Assembly (NCBI RefSeq): GCF_003697845.1
Contig: NZ_RDQE01000012.1
Location: 53,511 to 117,510, forward strand
DNA length: 64,000 nucleotides
Reading direction: 5' to 3'
Origin: Halobellus captivus
GTDB lineage: Archaea > Halobacteriota > Halobacteria > Halobacteriales > Haloferacaceae
Part shown: piece after piece, positions 35,754 to 44,258 of the stretch
How the letters are laid out: every line of letters begins with the position of its first letter
How positions within the stretch are numbered: position 1 is the stretch's first letter
Program-made: the position numbers and the translations under genes
Notes under the pieces: generated by a model
The model's database searches: none
What the model was told of the DNA's origin: nothing
The model's input: the letters and a program-made list of their open reading frames with translations, nothing else

Positions 35754-37547
35754 ATGACTGACGACACACACACGGACACCCTTCGGACGCCGATCGTCGC
35801 CGTGCTCGGCCACGTCGACCACGGGAAGACGAGCCTCCTCGACGAGATCCGCGGCTCCGCGGTGAGCGAGGGCGAGGCCGGGGCGATCACCCAGCACATC
35901 GGTGCCACCGACATCCCGCTCTCGACCATCTCGACGATGGCGGGCGAGCTCGTGAACCCGGACGACTTCGATCTGCCCGGACTGCTCTTCATCGACACGC
36001 CGGGACACCACTCCTTCTCGACGCTGCGCGCTCGCGGAGGGGCACTCGCCGACATCGCGGTGCTCGTCGTCGACGTCAACGACGGGTTCCAGCCGCAGAC
36101 CGAGGAGGCGATAGACATCCTCCGTCGCACGGGGACCCCGTTCGTCGTCGCCGCCAACAAGGTGGACACGACGCCCGGATGGAACCCCCAGGAGGGCGAG
36201 CCGATCCAGAAGAGCCTCGAGGCGCAGTCGGAGCGCGCGGAGTCGATGCTCAACGAGAAGCTCTACGAGATCATCGGCCAGCTCTCCGACGCCGGCTTCT
36301 CCGCCGACCTCTACTGGCGGGTCCAGGACTTCCAGAAGAACATCGGCGTCGTCCCGGTCTCCGCGCTCACCGCCGAGGGGATCCCCGACCTGCTCGCGGT
36401 CCTCATGGGACTCTCCCAGCGGTTCATGAAGGAGGAGATGGCGATCGACGTCTTCGGCCCCGGCGAGGGGACCGTCCTCGAGGTGAAAGACGAGCGGGGC
36501 TTCGGCGCCACGATCGACACCGTGGTGTACGACGGCGTGGTGCGAAACGGCGACACGATCGTCGTCGGCGGGCAGAACCAGCCGATCGTCACCGAGGTTC
36601 GGGCGCTCCTCCAGCCGCGGCCGCTCGAGGAGATCCGCACCGAGAAGAAGTTCGAGAAGGTCGCGGAGGTCGGCGCGGCGGCCGGGGTGAAGATCGCGGC
36701 CCCCGACCTCGACGACGCGATGGCGGGCGCGCCGGTCCGGGTCGTCCGCGACCGCCCGCTCGAGGACGTGATCGAGGAGGTGAAAGCCGAGCTCGCTGAG
36801 ATCGAGGTCGACACCGCCGAGGACGGCGTCGTGATCAAAGCCGACACCCTCGGCTCGCTGGAGGCGATGGCGAACGCGCTCCGGGAGGCCGAGGTGCCGA
36901 TCCTGCGCGCGGAGGTCGGCGACATCGCGCCGCGCGACATCGCGGTGGCCGAAACCGCCAACCAGGACGAACACAAGGCGATCCTGGGCTTCAACGTCGA
37001 CCTCCTCACGAACGCCGAGCGGGAGCTCGAGAGCGCCGACGTCAAGCTGTTCACGAACGACGTGATCTATCAGCTCATCGAGGACTACGAGACGTACGTC
37101 GAGGAGCGCCAGCGCGCCCAACAGGAGACGGTGCTCGACAAGGTGGTCCGGCCCGCCAGGTTCCGGCTCCTTCCGGATCACACCTTCAGACAGAACGACC
37201 CCGCGGTCGTCGGCGTCGAGGTCATCTCCGGGACGCTCCAGAACAACCGCAACGTCGGCTACTTCGAGGGCAACGAGTTCGAACGCGTCGGCGGGCTCTC
37301 GGGGATCCAGAAACAGGGCGACGACGTCGACGAGGCCCGCGCCGGCGAGCGGGTCAGCATCGCGATCGACGGCCCCACCGTCGGCCGCGACATCGAGGAG
37401 GGCGATACGCTCTGGACGGAGCTACCCGAGAAACACGCGAAGATCTTAGAACAGGAGCTCAAAGAGGAGATCACCGCCGACGAGCGCGAGGCGCTCGCCG
37501 GCTACCTCGAGACGCGCCGGAAACGGGATCCGTTCTGGGGCAAGTGA
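35754..37547 (+). CDS. infB: Translation initiation factor aIF5B (IF-2)
   Basis: This GTPase joins ribosomal subunits and places initiator tRNA. The 597-residue protein has the G motifs GHVDHGKT (19-26), DTPGH (81-85) and NKVD (135-138). Domain II follows, then a middle domain with KADTLGSLEA, and a C-terminal domain with long helix and the final KRDPFWGK. The length is typical for archaea, which lack the long eukaryotic N-terminus. A possible TATA stretch (acacttaactg, about 35696-35706) is 50 bases upstream, implying a short leader. Confidence 0.96.
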   Translation: MTDDTHTDTLRTPIVAVLGHVDHGKTSLLDEIRGSAVSEGEAGAITQHIGATDIPLSTISTMAGELVNPDDFDLPGLLFIDTPGHHSFSTLRARGGALADIAVLVVDVNDGFQPQTEEAIDILRRTGTPFVVAANKVDTTPGWNPQEGEPIQKSLEAQSERAESMLNEKLYEIIGQLSDAGFSADLYWRVQDFQKNIGVVPVSALTAEGIPDLLAVLMGLSQRFMKEEMAIDVFGPGEGTVLEVKDERGFGATIDTVVYDGVVRNGDTIVVGGQNQPIVTEVRALLQPRPLEEIRTEKKFEKVAEVGAAAGVKIAAPDLDDAMAGAPVRVVRDRPLEDVIEEVKAELAEIEVDTAEDGVVIKADTLGSLEAMANALREAEVPILRAEVGDIAPRDIAVAETANQDEHKAILGFNVDLLTNAERELESADVKLFTNDVIYQLIEDYETYVEERQRAQQETVLDKVVRPARFRLLPDHTFRQNDPAVVGVEVISGTLQNNRNVGYFEGNEFERVGGLSGIQKQGDDVDEARAGERVSIAIDGPTVGRDIEEGDTLWTELPEKHAKILEQELKEEITADEREALAGYLETRRKRDPFWGK

Positions 37548-37630
37548 CGCATCGGGTACGTCCGAGAGAAACGGGACCGAACCCGGAGGAACGGATCCTA
37601 CGTACAACACGGCCTTGAGCGGCCCGACCG

Positions 37631-39448
37631 CTACGGTGCGTAGTAGTACTCGCCGTCGCGCTTCTGCTGGCGGTCCTTCTGTGAGTCCGGCTTGTTGATC
37701 CGCGGACGACCGGTTCGCTCGTCGCGTCGGAACGTGACGTCGAGATCGGCGAGGAAGTCGTTCATCCCCTCGCGCATCTCCTGCGGGGGCGAGGCGTGTC
37801 CGCGCTCGGCCGGCTCGCCGTCGAACACCATCAGGCGGTCGGCGAGGAGATCGATCACGTAGATGTCGTGGTCGACCACCATCACGGTCGCGTCGTGGTT
37901 CTCCGCGTATCGGCGGATCGCACTCGTCGCGCGCACCCGCTGTTCGACGTCGAGGTGTGCCGAGGGTTCGTCGAGCAAGTAGAGGTCCGCGTCCTCCGAG
38001 AGACACGCCGCGATGGCGACGCGCTGGCGCTCGCCGCCCGAGAGGTCGACCAGGTCCTGTTCCATGATCCGGTCGAGCTGGAGGGGTTGGGCGACCTCCG
38101 TGTTCCAGTAGGAGCTGCCGAACTCGTCGGTGATCGAGGAGAGGAAGGCGTCGACCCGCATCGGCTGGTCGATGTCGATGTACTGCGGCTTGTAGGCGAT
38201 GTCGAGTTCGAAGTCGAGATCGGTGGTGTCGGGTTCCAACGAGCCCGCGAACAACTTCGCGAGCGTGGATTTCCCGATCCCGTTGGGCCCGACGATCCCG
38301 AGCACCTCGCCCTCGCGGATCGTCCCGCCCTCGACGTGGAGTTCGAACTCGCCCTCGCCGTAGGACTTCGTGAGGTCCGGATACTCCACGAGCGGGGTCC
38401 CCTTCGAGGTCGCTCGCGGGGCGTGTTCCTCGAAGGTGATCGCGGAGGGGCGGATCCGCATGTTCTCGTTGTCGAGGTATCCCTTGAGGTACTCGTTGAT
38501 CCCGTTTCGAACCGACTTGGGATCCGTGATGACCCCGTACGCGCCCGGCTCCCCGTACGCGACGTGGAGGGTGTCGGCCAACAGATCGAGGATCGCGAGG
38601 TCGTGTTCGACCACGAGCATCGAGCGCTCGGCGTCGTCGTTCGCCAGCTCTTGGATGAGTCGCGCCGCCACCATCCGCTGGCCGATGTCGAGGTACGGGG
38701 TGATCTCGTCGAGGAAGTAGAAGTCGGCGTCGCGCGCCAGACACGCCGCGATCGCGACGCGCTGGAGCTCGCCGCCGGAAATGGAATCGATGTCCTGGTC
38801 CATCACCGGCCGGATGTTGAGCCGGTCGACCAGGTCGTCGAGCGCGCCGCGTTCGTCGGTTCGCTCGAGGAGATCGCGGGTGTTGCCGTCGAACTGCTTG
38901 GGGATCTGGTCGACGTACTGGGGCTTCCGGGCCACGGTGACGTCGCCGGCTTCGAGCGCGGCGAGGTAGTTCTGGAGACCCGTGCCGCGGAACCGGTCGA
39001 GGACCCGCTCCCACTCCGGATCCGTCTCGTGGTCGCCGAGGTTCGGAATTCGCTCGCCCGCGAGCGCGTGAACCGCCGTCGACTTCCCGATCCCGTTGGG
39101 ACCCAGAATACCGGTGACGTTTCCGGGCTCGGGGGTCGGGAGCCCGTACAGCGCGAACGCGTTCTCGCCGTACCGGTGGACCGGGTCCTCGGACAGCTCC
39201 GACGGGAGGTTGATGATCTCGATGGCGTCGAACGGGCACTTCTCGACGCAGATACCGCAGGTCTCGCCGAGACAGATCTCCTCGGAGATCCGTATCTGGT
39301 CGGGGTCGCCCTCGTCGGCGTCCTCGCCCCGCTCGGTGATGCACTCCTTGCCCGTCCGGTTCGGCGGACAGTAGTTCGCACACTCGTAGTTACAGCGGTC
39401 GGGCTGGCACCGGTCCAGGTCCACGACCGCGATGCTGTCGTCGGCCAT
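37631..39448 (-). CDS. rli1: Ribosome recycling ATPase ABCE1 (Rli)
   Basis: ABCE1 splits ribosomes after termination. The 605-residue protein has an N-terminal iron-sulfur domain with cysteines at 14, 19, 23, 27 and 59, 64, 67, 71 (two [4Fe-4S] clusters; Cys36 is extra). Two ABC ATPase domains follow: Walker A GPNGIGKST at 116 and again in the second half, signature motifs SGGELQRV and SGGERQRV. A hinge region lies between. It begins one base after the stop of the EMC6-like gene, so the two are one transcript. Confidence 0.96.
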   Translation of the reverse strand: MADDSIAVVDLDRCQPDRCNYECANYCPPNRTGKECITERGEDADEGDPDQIRISEEICLGETCGICVEKCPFDAIEIINLPSELSEDPVHRYGENAFALYGLPTPEPGNVTGILGPNGIGKSTAVHALAGERIPNLGDHETDPEWERVLDRFRGTGLQNYLAALEAGDVTVARKPQYVDQIPKQFDGNTRDLLERTDERGALDDLVDRLNIRPVMDQDIDSISGGELQRVAIAACLARDADFYFLDEITPYLDIGQRMVAARLIQELANDDAERSMLVVEHDLAILDLLADTLHVAYGEPGAYGVITDPKSVRNGINEYLKGYLDNENMRIRPSAITFEEHAPRATSKGTPLVEYPDLTKSYGEGEFELHVEGGTIREGEVLGIVGPNGIGKSTLAKLFAGSLEPDTTDLDFELDIAYKPQYIDIDQPMRVDAFLSSITDEFGSSYWNTEVAQPLQLDRIMEQDLVDLSGGERQRVAIAACLSEDADLYLLDEPSAHLDVEQRVRATSAIRRYAENHDATVMVVDHDIYVIDLLADRLMVFDGEPAERGHASPPQEMREGMNDFLADLDVTFRRDERTGRPRINKPDSQKDRQQKRDGEYYYAP

Positions 39449-39449
39449 C

Positions 39450-39758
39450 TCAGAAGGTCACCGCCGAGGTGAGAAGTATCGTGTAGCTGATGAACCACAG
39501 CGTGAACGTCATGAACGCCACGTAGAAGTTGTCCTTGACGCCGAAGTCGGCGATGTCGACGCCGAAGACGCTGTACACCGGATACTGGAGGAACACGAAC
39601 GCGCCCAGCACGACCAGCGCCATCGTGTCGGCGGCGTCGGCGGGATCGGTCCCGACGTAGGCGGCCGACACCACGCCCGCGGCGATCCCCGCGAGACAGC
39701 AGATCGTGGTGACGACCACGCTCCGAGCGTGCCCGGAAACCCCCGATTCGTCGCTCAT
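39450..39758 (-). CDS. EMC6-like small membrane protein
   Basis: The 102-residue protein has three hydrophobic helices (about 14-34, 44-60 and 78-99). It resembles the archaeal EMC6-like proteins that relate to a subunit of the eukaryotic membrane-protein insertase complex. The neighbourhood with rli1 fits a link to translation at the membrane, which is an inference. The start is ATG 39758 (MSDESGVSGHARS). Confidence 0.78.
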   Translation of the reverse strand: MSDESGVSGHARSVVVTTICCLAGIAAGVVSAAYVGTDPADAADTMALVVLGAFVFLQYPVYSVFGVDIADFGVKDNFYVAFMTFTLWFISYTILLTSAVTF

Positions 39759-40007
39759 ACGTACGGATCCGCGATCGCCCGTGAAAAACCGTTCGTTCCG
39801 CTCGCATCCCGCGTCGTTCCGCTCACGTCCAGTTCCATCCGGGCGCGTCTGGTTCCGATCCCGATCACGCGACGAGACATATCAGGTCCCAATACATTTG
39901 ATCGGAACGTTCGACCGTGCGGATCGACCGCGGTTCGACCCGTCTCATCGACCCTCATCGATCCGCGTCGATCCGGTCGTGTGGCGGGTGCGCGCGAGGC
40001 TCGAACA

Positions 40008-40131
40008 CTGACTGACTGGTCAGTCCACCGGCGGATTTGCGGCATATATGTCCGGTACTTGCCCAAAGATCCAGAAATATATGCCGGTAAGTCGGGCGAG
40101 ATCGCGTGTCGGGCATCAACATTTATGCCCG
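40008..40131. promoter_or_regulatory. Cluster of inverted repeats upstream of the wHTH gene
   Basis: Three inverted repeats lie in a 395-base gene-free spacer: gactgactggtcagtc at about 40009-40024; cggcatatat (40040-40049) with atatatgccg (40077-40086); and cgggcat (40110-40116) with atgcccg (40125-40131). The last one encloses the TATA-like atttatg (40121-40127), about 28 bases before ATG 40154, so a protein bound there would block transcription. The rest of the spacer (39759-40007) shows nothing I can name. Confidence 0.6.
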
Positions 40132-40153
40132 TGTGCGGTTTCGATTCGTAGCG

Positions 40154-40435
40154 ATGGCTGGAACCCAAACGGAGGGTCTCGACGACCTCCCGCCGAGCGC
40201 CAAACTCGTCTTCAAGGTGCTCGAATACAACGGACCGTTGACACAGAAAGGGATCGTTCAAGAATCGATGCTGTCGGCCCGGACCGTCCGCTACGCCCTC
40301 GAGCGGCTCGAAGGGATCGACGTCGTCGACGAGGACGTCTACTTCGCGGACGCCCGGCAGAACCTCTATAAACTCACCGAGCCCGCCCAGGAGTTCACGA
40401 GCGAGGAGCGGGATGCCTCCTGTACGGCCGACTAA
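40154..40435 (+). CDS. Small winged-helix transcription regulator
   Basis: The 93-residue protein is almost only a winged helix (about 12-75): PPSAKLVFKVLEYNGPLTQ, then the recognition helix in ESMLSARTVRYALERLEG and the wing VVDEDVYFADARQNLYKL. It resembles small MarR/TrmB-type regulators found in haloarchaea. The upstream inverted repeats that cover its promoter suggest autoregulation. ATG 40154 fits a leaderless transcript. It overlaps the convergent gene at 40432 by four bases. Confidence 0.8.
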   Translation: MAGTQTEGLDDLPPSAKLVFKVLEYNGPLTQKGIVQESMLSARTVRYALERLEGIDVVDEDVYFADARQNLYKLTEPAQEFTSEERDASCTAD

Positions 40436-40740
40436 TCCCGTTCCTCGAGCCCGACCGATCGGGCCCCGCGAACCGCCTCGAACACGGTGAGCGCTATCGC
40501 GACCAGAAGCGCCGACGTGGCCGCGAACACGAACGCCAGGAGCGCGAACCAGACGTCGGGACCGACGACCGGGTACTCACGAACCTCCACGAGCGGACCG
40601 AGGAGTTCCAGCGTGCGCGTGAGGTATAACAGGAACGCCAACGACGCCCCGACCACGAGTCCGACGCGGACGTTCCGGTAGAACGCCAGCGATTCGAGGA
40701 GAACCAGCATCGGGGGCTTGTCCGTCGTATCGTCGCTCAC
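40432..40740 (-). CDS. Small membrane protein, two or three TM helices
   Basis: The 102-residue protein has hydrophobic segments at about 26-48 and 63-90, with a polar cap MSDDTTDKPPML and a charged end SVGLEERD. The start is GTG 40740. It resembles other short haloarchaeal membrane proteins without a function. Confidence 0.65.
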   Translation of the reverse strand: MSDDTTDKPPMLVLLESLAFYRNVRVGLVVGASLAFLLYLTRTLELLGPLVEVREYPVVGPDVWFALLAFVFAATSALLVAIALTVFEAVRGARSVGLEERD

Positions 40741-40879
40741 GCGTCCTCGTAACGGCTACACTCGCAAAGAGCCGTCGGAACGGGACCGCCCGTTCGAGTC
40801 TCCGCCGACGACCGGTTCGCGACGCGTCGTGTTCTCCCATAGCCAACGGGACTAAGACGCCTTCGACCGATCGGGACGT

Positions 40880-41860
40880 ATGAAGCGGGTCCTTCTCTCG
40901 GCGTTTTCGATGATCGATCCGGAGACGTACCGGGAACACCTCCGAGAGGCCGTCTCCGAGCCGGTCGGGATCGAGGTCGCACAGCTCGGGTCGACGGACC
41001 GGCTGATCGAGGCCGGAACCGGGTTCGACGCCGTCGTGGTCGACGTCGACACGCCCGTGACCGCCGAGGCTATCGGAGCGCTCGGGGACGAACTCGAGGT
41101 GATCGCCCGCGCCGCGGTCGGCGTCGACGGCGTCGACGTCGCCGCCGCGACCGACGCCGGCGTGCGGGTGACGCGGGTGCCGGAGTACTGTACCGACGAG
41201 GTGGCCACCCATTCCCTCTCGCTGCTCTTCGCCTGCCTCCGATCCGTGACGACGTACGACGACGCGGTCGCCGACGGCCGCTGGACGTGGGAGGACGGAC
41301 GACCGATCCGCCGGGTGAGCGAGTCCACGATCGGCCTGCTCTCGTTCGGCCCCATCGCGAGACGGGCCGCGGAACAGCTCTCGGGATTCGGCGCGGAGCT
41401 TCTCGCACACGATCCGTTCGTCGACGGGGACCGGATGGACGAACTCGGCGTCGAGAAGGTCGCGTTCGAGGCGCTGTTCGACCGGAGCGACCACGTCGCG
41501 GTGTACGCCCCGCTGACGCCGTCGACGCGGGGACTCGTCGACGCCGACGCGCTCTCCCGGTTGTCGTCTCACTCCGTCGTAGTCAACGTCGGACGCGGTC
41601 CCGTGATCGACCGGGACGCGTTGCTGGAGGTGCTGGAGTCGGGGACGATCAAGGCCGCTGGGCTCGACGTGCTGGCCGAGGAACCGCCCGCGGACGACCC
41701 GCTCGTCGGTCACGATGACGCGGTCGTCACGCCACACGCCGCCTGGTACAGCGAGGAGGCTCGCGAGGAGTTGAACCGGAGCGCCGCCGCCGACGTCGCC
41801 GCCGTCTTCAACGACGAAGTCCCCGACGGCCGCGTCGATCCGGACGCGGACTGGCTATGA
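40880..41860 (+). CDS. D-isomer-specific 2-hydroxyacid dehydrogenase family protein
   Basis: The 326-residue protein has the two-domain NAD(P)-dependent fold of this family. The nucleotide loop is altered (TIGLLSFGPIARRAA instead of GxGxxG). The catalytic residues are in place: Arg in VVNVGRGPVIDRDAL, Glu in DVLAEEPP and His in VTPHAAWYSEEA. Related proteins include C-terminal-binding-protein-type dehydrogenases and phosphoglycerate or glyoxylate reductases; the substrate is unknown. The changed dinucleotide loop may mean weaker NAD binding or a regulatory role. Confidence 0.85.
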   Translation: MKRVLLSAFSMIDPETYREHLREAVSEPVGIEVAQLGSTDRLIEAGTGFDAVVVDVDTPVTAEAIGALGDELEVIARAAVGVDGVDVAAATDAGVRVTRVPEYCTDEVATHSLSLLFACLRSVTTYDDAVADGRWTWEDGRPIRRVSESTIGLLSFGPIARRAAEQLSGFGAELLAHDPFVDGDRMDELGVEKVAFEALFDRSDHVAVYAPLTPSTRGLVDADALSRLSSHSVVVNVGRGPVIDRDALLEVLESGTIKAAGLDVLAEEPPADDPLVGHDDAVVTPHAAWYSEEAREELNRSAAADVAAVFNDEVPDGRVDPDADWL

Positions 41861-41870
41861 GACGGGGCGC

Positions 41871-42755
41871 TCAGAGGCGGTCGGTGAGGTCGAACTCGGA
41901 GGGATCCTCGTCGTCGATCGCGTCACCGTCGTTCACGTCTCCGTCGTGTTCGCTTGGCGTGTCGTCTCCGTCGTGTTCGCTCGGCGTGTCGTCGCCGTCG
42001 TGTTCGCTCGGGGTTCCGTCACCTCCGGAGTCCCCTCGATCGCGAGCGGCCGTCTCGATCCTGTCGACGCCGGACGACTCCAGTCCCGCGGCCAGCCCGT
42101 CGGCGAGCCCGTAGGTGTCCCGAACCGTGCGCGCGAGCACCCCGTCGCGCTCGAGGACGACGTAGACGGCGACGAAGTCGTGGGCGGCCGGACGGAGCAC
42201 GAACACCTCGCGGGGCTCGTCGTCGTCCCGAGCGTCGTTGGCCCGATCCACGAGCGGCTCCACCGGGATCCGGGCCGCTCGGAGTTCCCCGAACGTGTCC
42301 GTTCCGGGGCCGTCGGCGAACAGGTAGAGCGCGCCGTTCGGCTCGCCGTCGGTCGATCGTGTCGTGACCGATCCCACCGCCTCCCCCTCGGCACGGATCT
42401 CCCGCCACGCGTCGACGGCCGCCTCGAACATCCCCTCGACGTCGTCGGCGAACCGAAACCGGTCCTCCCGGACGGTCGTCACCTCGGTGAACCGCGCGGT
42501 GCCGTCGTTCCACGCGAGCGTCGCGTCGACGACGGTTCCGGGATCGAGCGTTTCGACCCGATCGGCGAGGTCTCCCTCGTAGCCGGTGGCGGTCGCGTAC
42601 AACGGGTCGTACGCCTCCGCCGCGTCCGGGTCGGTCGGGTCGACCGGTTCCTCCGGCAGTTCGACGAGGACGAACTCGGCGGGCCCGTCGCCGCCGTCGA
42701 CGGGTCGCGGACGGCGGTCGTGGATCCGGAACCGACCGGTCGTCGTCGGGTTCAT
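41871..42755 (-). CDS. Conserved haloarchaeal protein with acidic repeat tail
   Basis: The 294-residue soluble protein starts MNPTTTGRFRIHDRRPRPVD and has an alpha/beta-looking body to about residue 240 (blocks ALYLFADGPGTDTFGELRAA and REVFVLRPAAHDFVAVYVVL). The tail contains the 9-residue unit DTPSEHDGD three times, encoded by a 27-base tandem repeat at about 41941-42015. I recognise it as a haloarchaea-restricted family without function. It is convergent with the dehydrogenase, ten bases apart. Confidence 0.75.
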   Translation of the reverse strand: MNPTTTGRFRIHDRRPRPVDGGDGPAEFVLVELPEEPVDPTDPDAAEAYDPLYATATGYEGDLADRVETLDPGTVVDATLAWNDGTARFTEVTTVREDRFRFADDVEGMFEAAVDAWREIRAEGEAVGSVTTRSTDGEPNGALYLFADGPGTDTFGELRAARIPVEPLVDRANDARDDDEPREVFVLRPAAHDFVAVYVVLERDGVLARTVRDTYGLADGLAAGLESSGVDRIETAARDRGDSGGDGTPSEHDGDDTPSEHDGDDTPSEHDGDVNDGDAIDDEDPSEFDLTDRL

Positions 42756-42824
42756 GCCGGTCGAACGGGTCGTCGTCGGATAAGGCGGTCGGAATCGGAA
42801 CCGGCGGCGAAAGGAGGTCGGCGG

Positions 42825-42905
42825 CGGATCGGACCCGTGTCGCTATCGTCGGGTCGGATCGGACCCACGTCGCTACGGCCCGGGTCGGATCCGTGTCGTT
42901 ATGGG
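42825..42905. repeat. Degenerate tandem repeat of about 30 bases, three units
   Basis: Units beginning cggatcggaccc...gtcgcta start at 42825, 42855 and 42886 (the last is shortened). They occupy the spacer just before the methyltransferase gene and end at its probable promoter (gtcgttatggg). Confidence 0.7.
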
Positions 42906-42928
42906 TTCGGCTACCCAATCAGCGGGTA

Positions 42929-43552
42929 ATGGGGATCCTCGAGGACAAGTCGAACGCCCGGCTGTTCTACAAGTACCTCTCGAAGGTGTACGACCGGGTC
43001 AACCGATTCAACTGGAACGACGAGATGCGGTCGGAGGCGCTCTCGTGGCTGGAGTTCGGCGAGGACGACCGCGTGCTCGACGTGGGTTGCGGGACTGGGT
43101 TCGGGACGGAGGGACTGCTGGAACACGCGACGGACGTCCACGGGCTCGATCAGAGCGTTCACCAGATGGAGAAGGCCTTCGAGAAGTTCGGAAGACACGA
43201 CCGCGTGAGCTTCTATCGCGGCGACGCCGAGCGGCTCCCCTTCCGCGACGACGTCTTCGACGTGGTCTGGTCGTCCGGCTCGATCGAGTACTGGCCGAAC
43301 CCCGTCGAGGGGCTCAAGGAGCTCCGGCGCGTCGCGAAGCCGGGCGGACAGGTGCTCGTCGTCGGTCCCGACTATCCGCACAACCGCGTCCTCCAGCGGG
43401 TCGCCGACGCGATCATGCTCTTCTACGACGCCGACGAGGCCGACCGGATGTTCGAGGCCGCGGGCTACGAGGAGTTCGAACACCACATCCAGCGCGCGAC
43501 GCCGCGGAGCCCGCGGGCGATCACGACCGTCGCGCGGGTTCCCGGAGAATAG
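42929..43552 (+). CDS. Class I SAM methyltransferase, UbiE/MenG-like
   Basis: The 207-residue protein carries motif I VLDVGCGTGFGTE, the acidic post-I residue in VHGLDQS, and motifs GDAERLPFRDDVFDVVWSSG and LRRVAKPGGQVLVVGPD. The N-terminus FYKYLSKVYDRVNRFNW resembles quinone and tocopherol C-methyltransferases (UbiE, MPBQ-type), so methylation of menaquinone or a related prenylquinone is the best guess. ATG 42929 is chosen; the longer frame from 42893 would run over the promoter. A C-terminal segment with hydrophobic character (VADAIMLFYDADEADRMF) may contact the membrane. Confidence 0.82.
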   Translation: MGILEDKSNARLFYKYLSKVYDRVNRFNWNDEMRSEALSWLEFGEDDRVLDVGCGTGFGTEGLLEHATDVHGLDQSVHQMEKAFEKFGRHDRVSFYRGDAERLPFRDDVFDVVWSSGSIEYWPNPVEGLKELRRVAKPGGQVLVVGPDYPHNRVLQRVADAIMLFYDADEADRMFEAAGYEEFEHHIQRATPRSPRAITTVARVPGE

Positions 43553-43610
43553 GCCGTCGTGCGATCCCTCGGCGGGTAAGGCCTCGATCTCGAGCGTCTC
43601 GAACCGTCGT

Positions 43611-44156
43611 TCAGCCCGGACGGGCCGTCGTTTCCAGCGTCGCGACGGGCTGTTCGCGGACGACGATCCGAAGCGTGACCCGGTCGCCGGGCTCGATCGA
43701 CGGGTCGTTCGTTCCCGCGACCCGGAACGACGCGGACCCGCCGACGGCCCACTCGTCGTCGCTCGCGGCGTTGAACGCGCCGGTCGGGCCGGGTCTGAAC
43801 CCGGACGCAGAGAAGAACGGGACCGGCGGCTGACGCGCCAGCGGCTCGCCGTTCACGCCGACCCGGACCGATAGCTCGTCGACGGCGATCGGATCGCCGC
43901 CGTCGTGATCGAGCGTGATCCGGTCCCCCTCGACCTCCATCGACATCACGACGGTCGGAGCCGGTTCGGCGGGGGAATCGAGCGTCGTCGCGGCCGTGAC
44001 GCCGACCGCGAGGACGACCGTCATCGCGACGAGGAGCAGGCCGGCGAGCGGGGCGAGCGCGCGTGTCGAGTGCGGCGCGACCGGCGTGTCGGGTGCGTCC
44101 GGGGGCTTCGGCGCGTCCGGCTCGCACGTCGCGTGTGATGGGGTTCGGGACGGCAC
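43611..44156 (-). CDS. Type IV pilin-like protein
   Basis: The 181-residue protein has a Pro-rich N-terminus, then STRALAPLAG leading into one hydrophobic helix (about 35-56). That is the archaeal prepilin pattern, cut by PibD, with RAxxP before the helix. An all-beta extracellular domain of about 120 residues follows. The N-terminal leader is longer than usual. Pilins of this type build adhesion pili or sit in the membrane. It lies in a run of surface proteins (44259, 45838, 47936). Confidence 0.75.
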   Translation of the reverse strand: MPSRTPSHATCEPDAPKPPDAPDTPVAPHSTRALAPLAGLLLVAMTVVLAVGVTAATTLDSPAEPAPTVVMSMEVEGDRITLDHDGGDPIAVDELSVRVGVNGEPLARQPPVPFFSASGFRPGPTGAFNAASDDEWAVGGSASFRVAGTNDPSIEPGDRVTLRIVVREQPVATLETTARPG

Positions 44157-44258
44157 GGGTCGTCTGGTCCGTCATCGAATAAAAGGGATCGGGGCCCGGG
44201 ACGGGCGGACGTCCTCGCGACGATCGGAATTCGTGGCGGTGGGACGCCTTCGCCGCGG

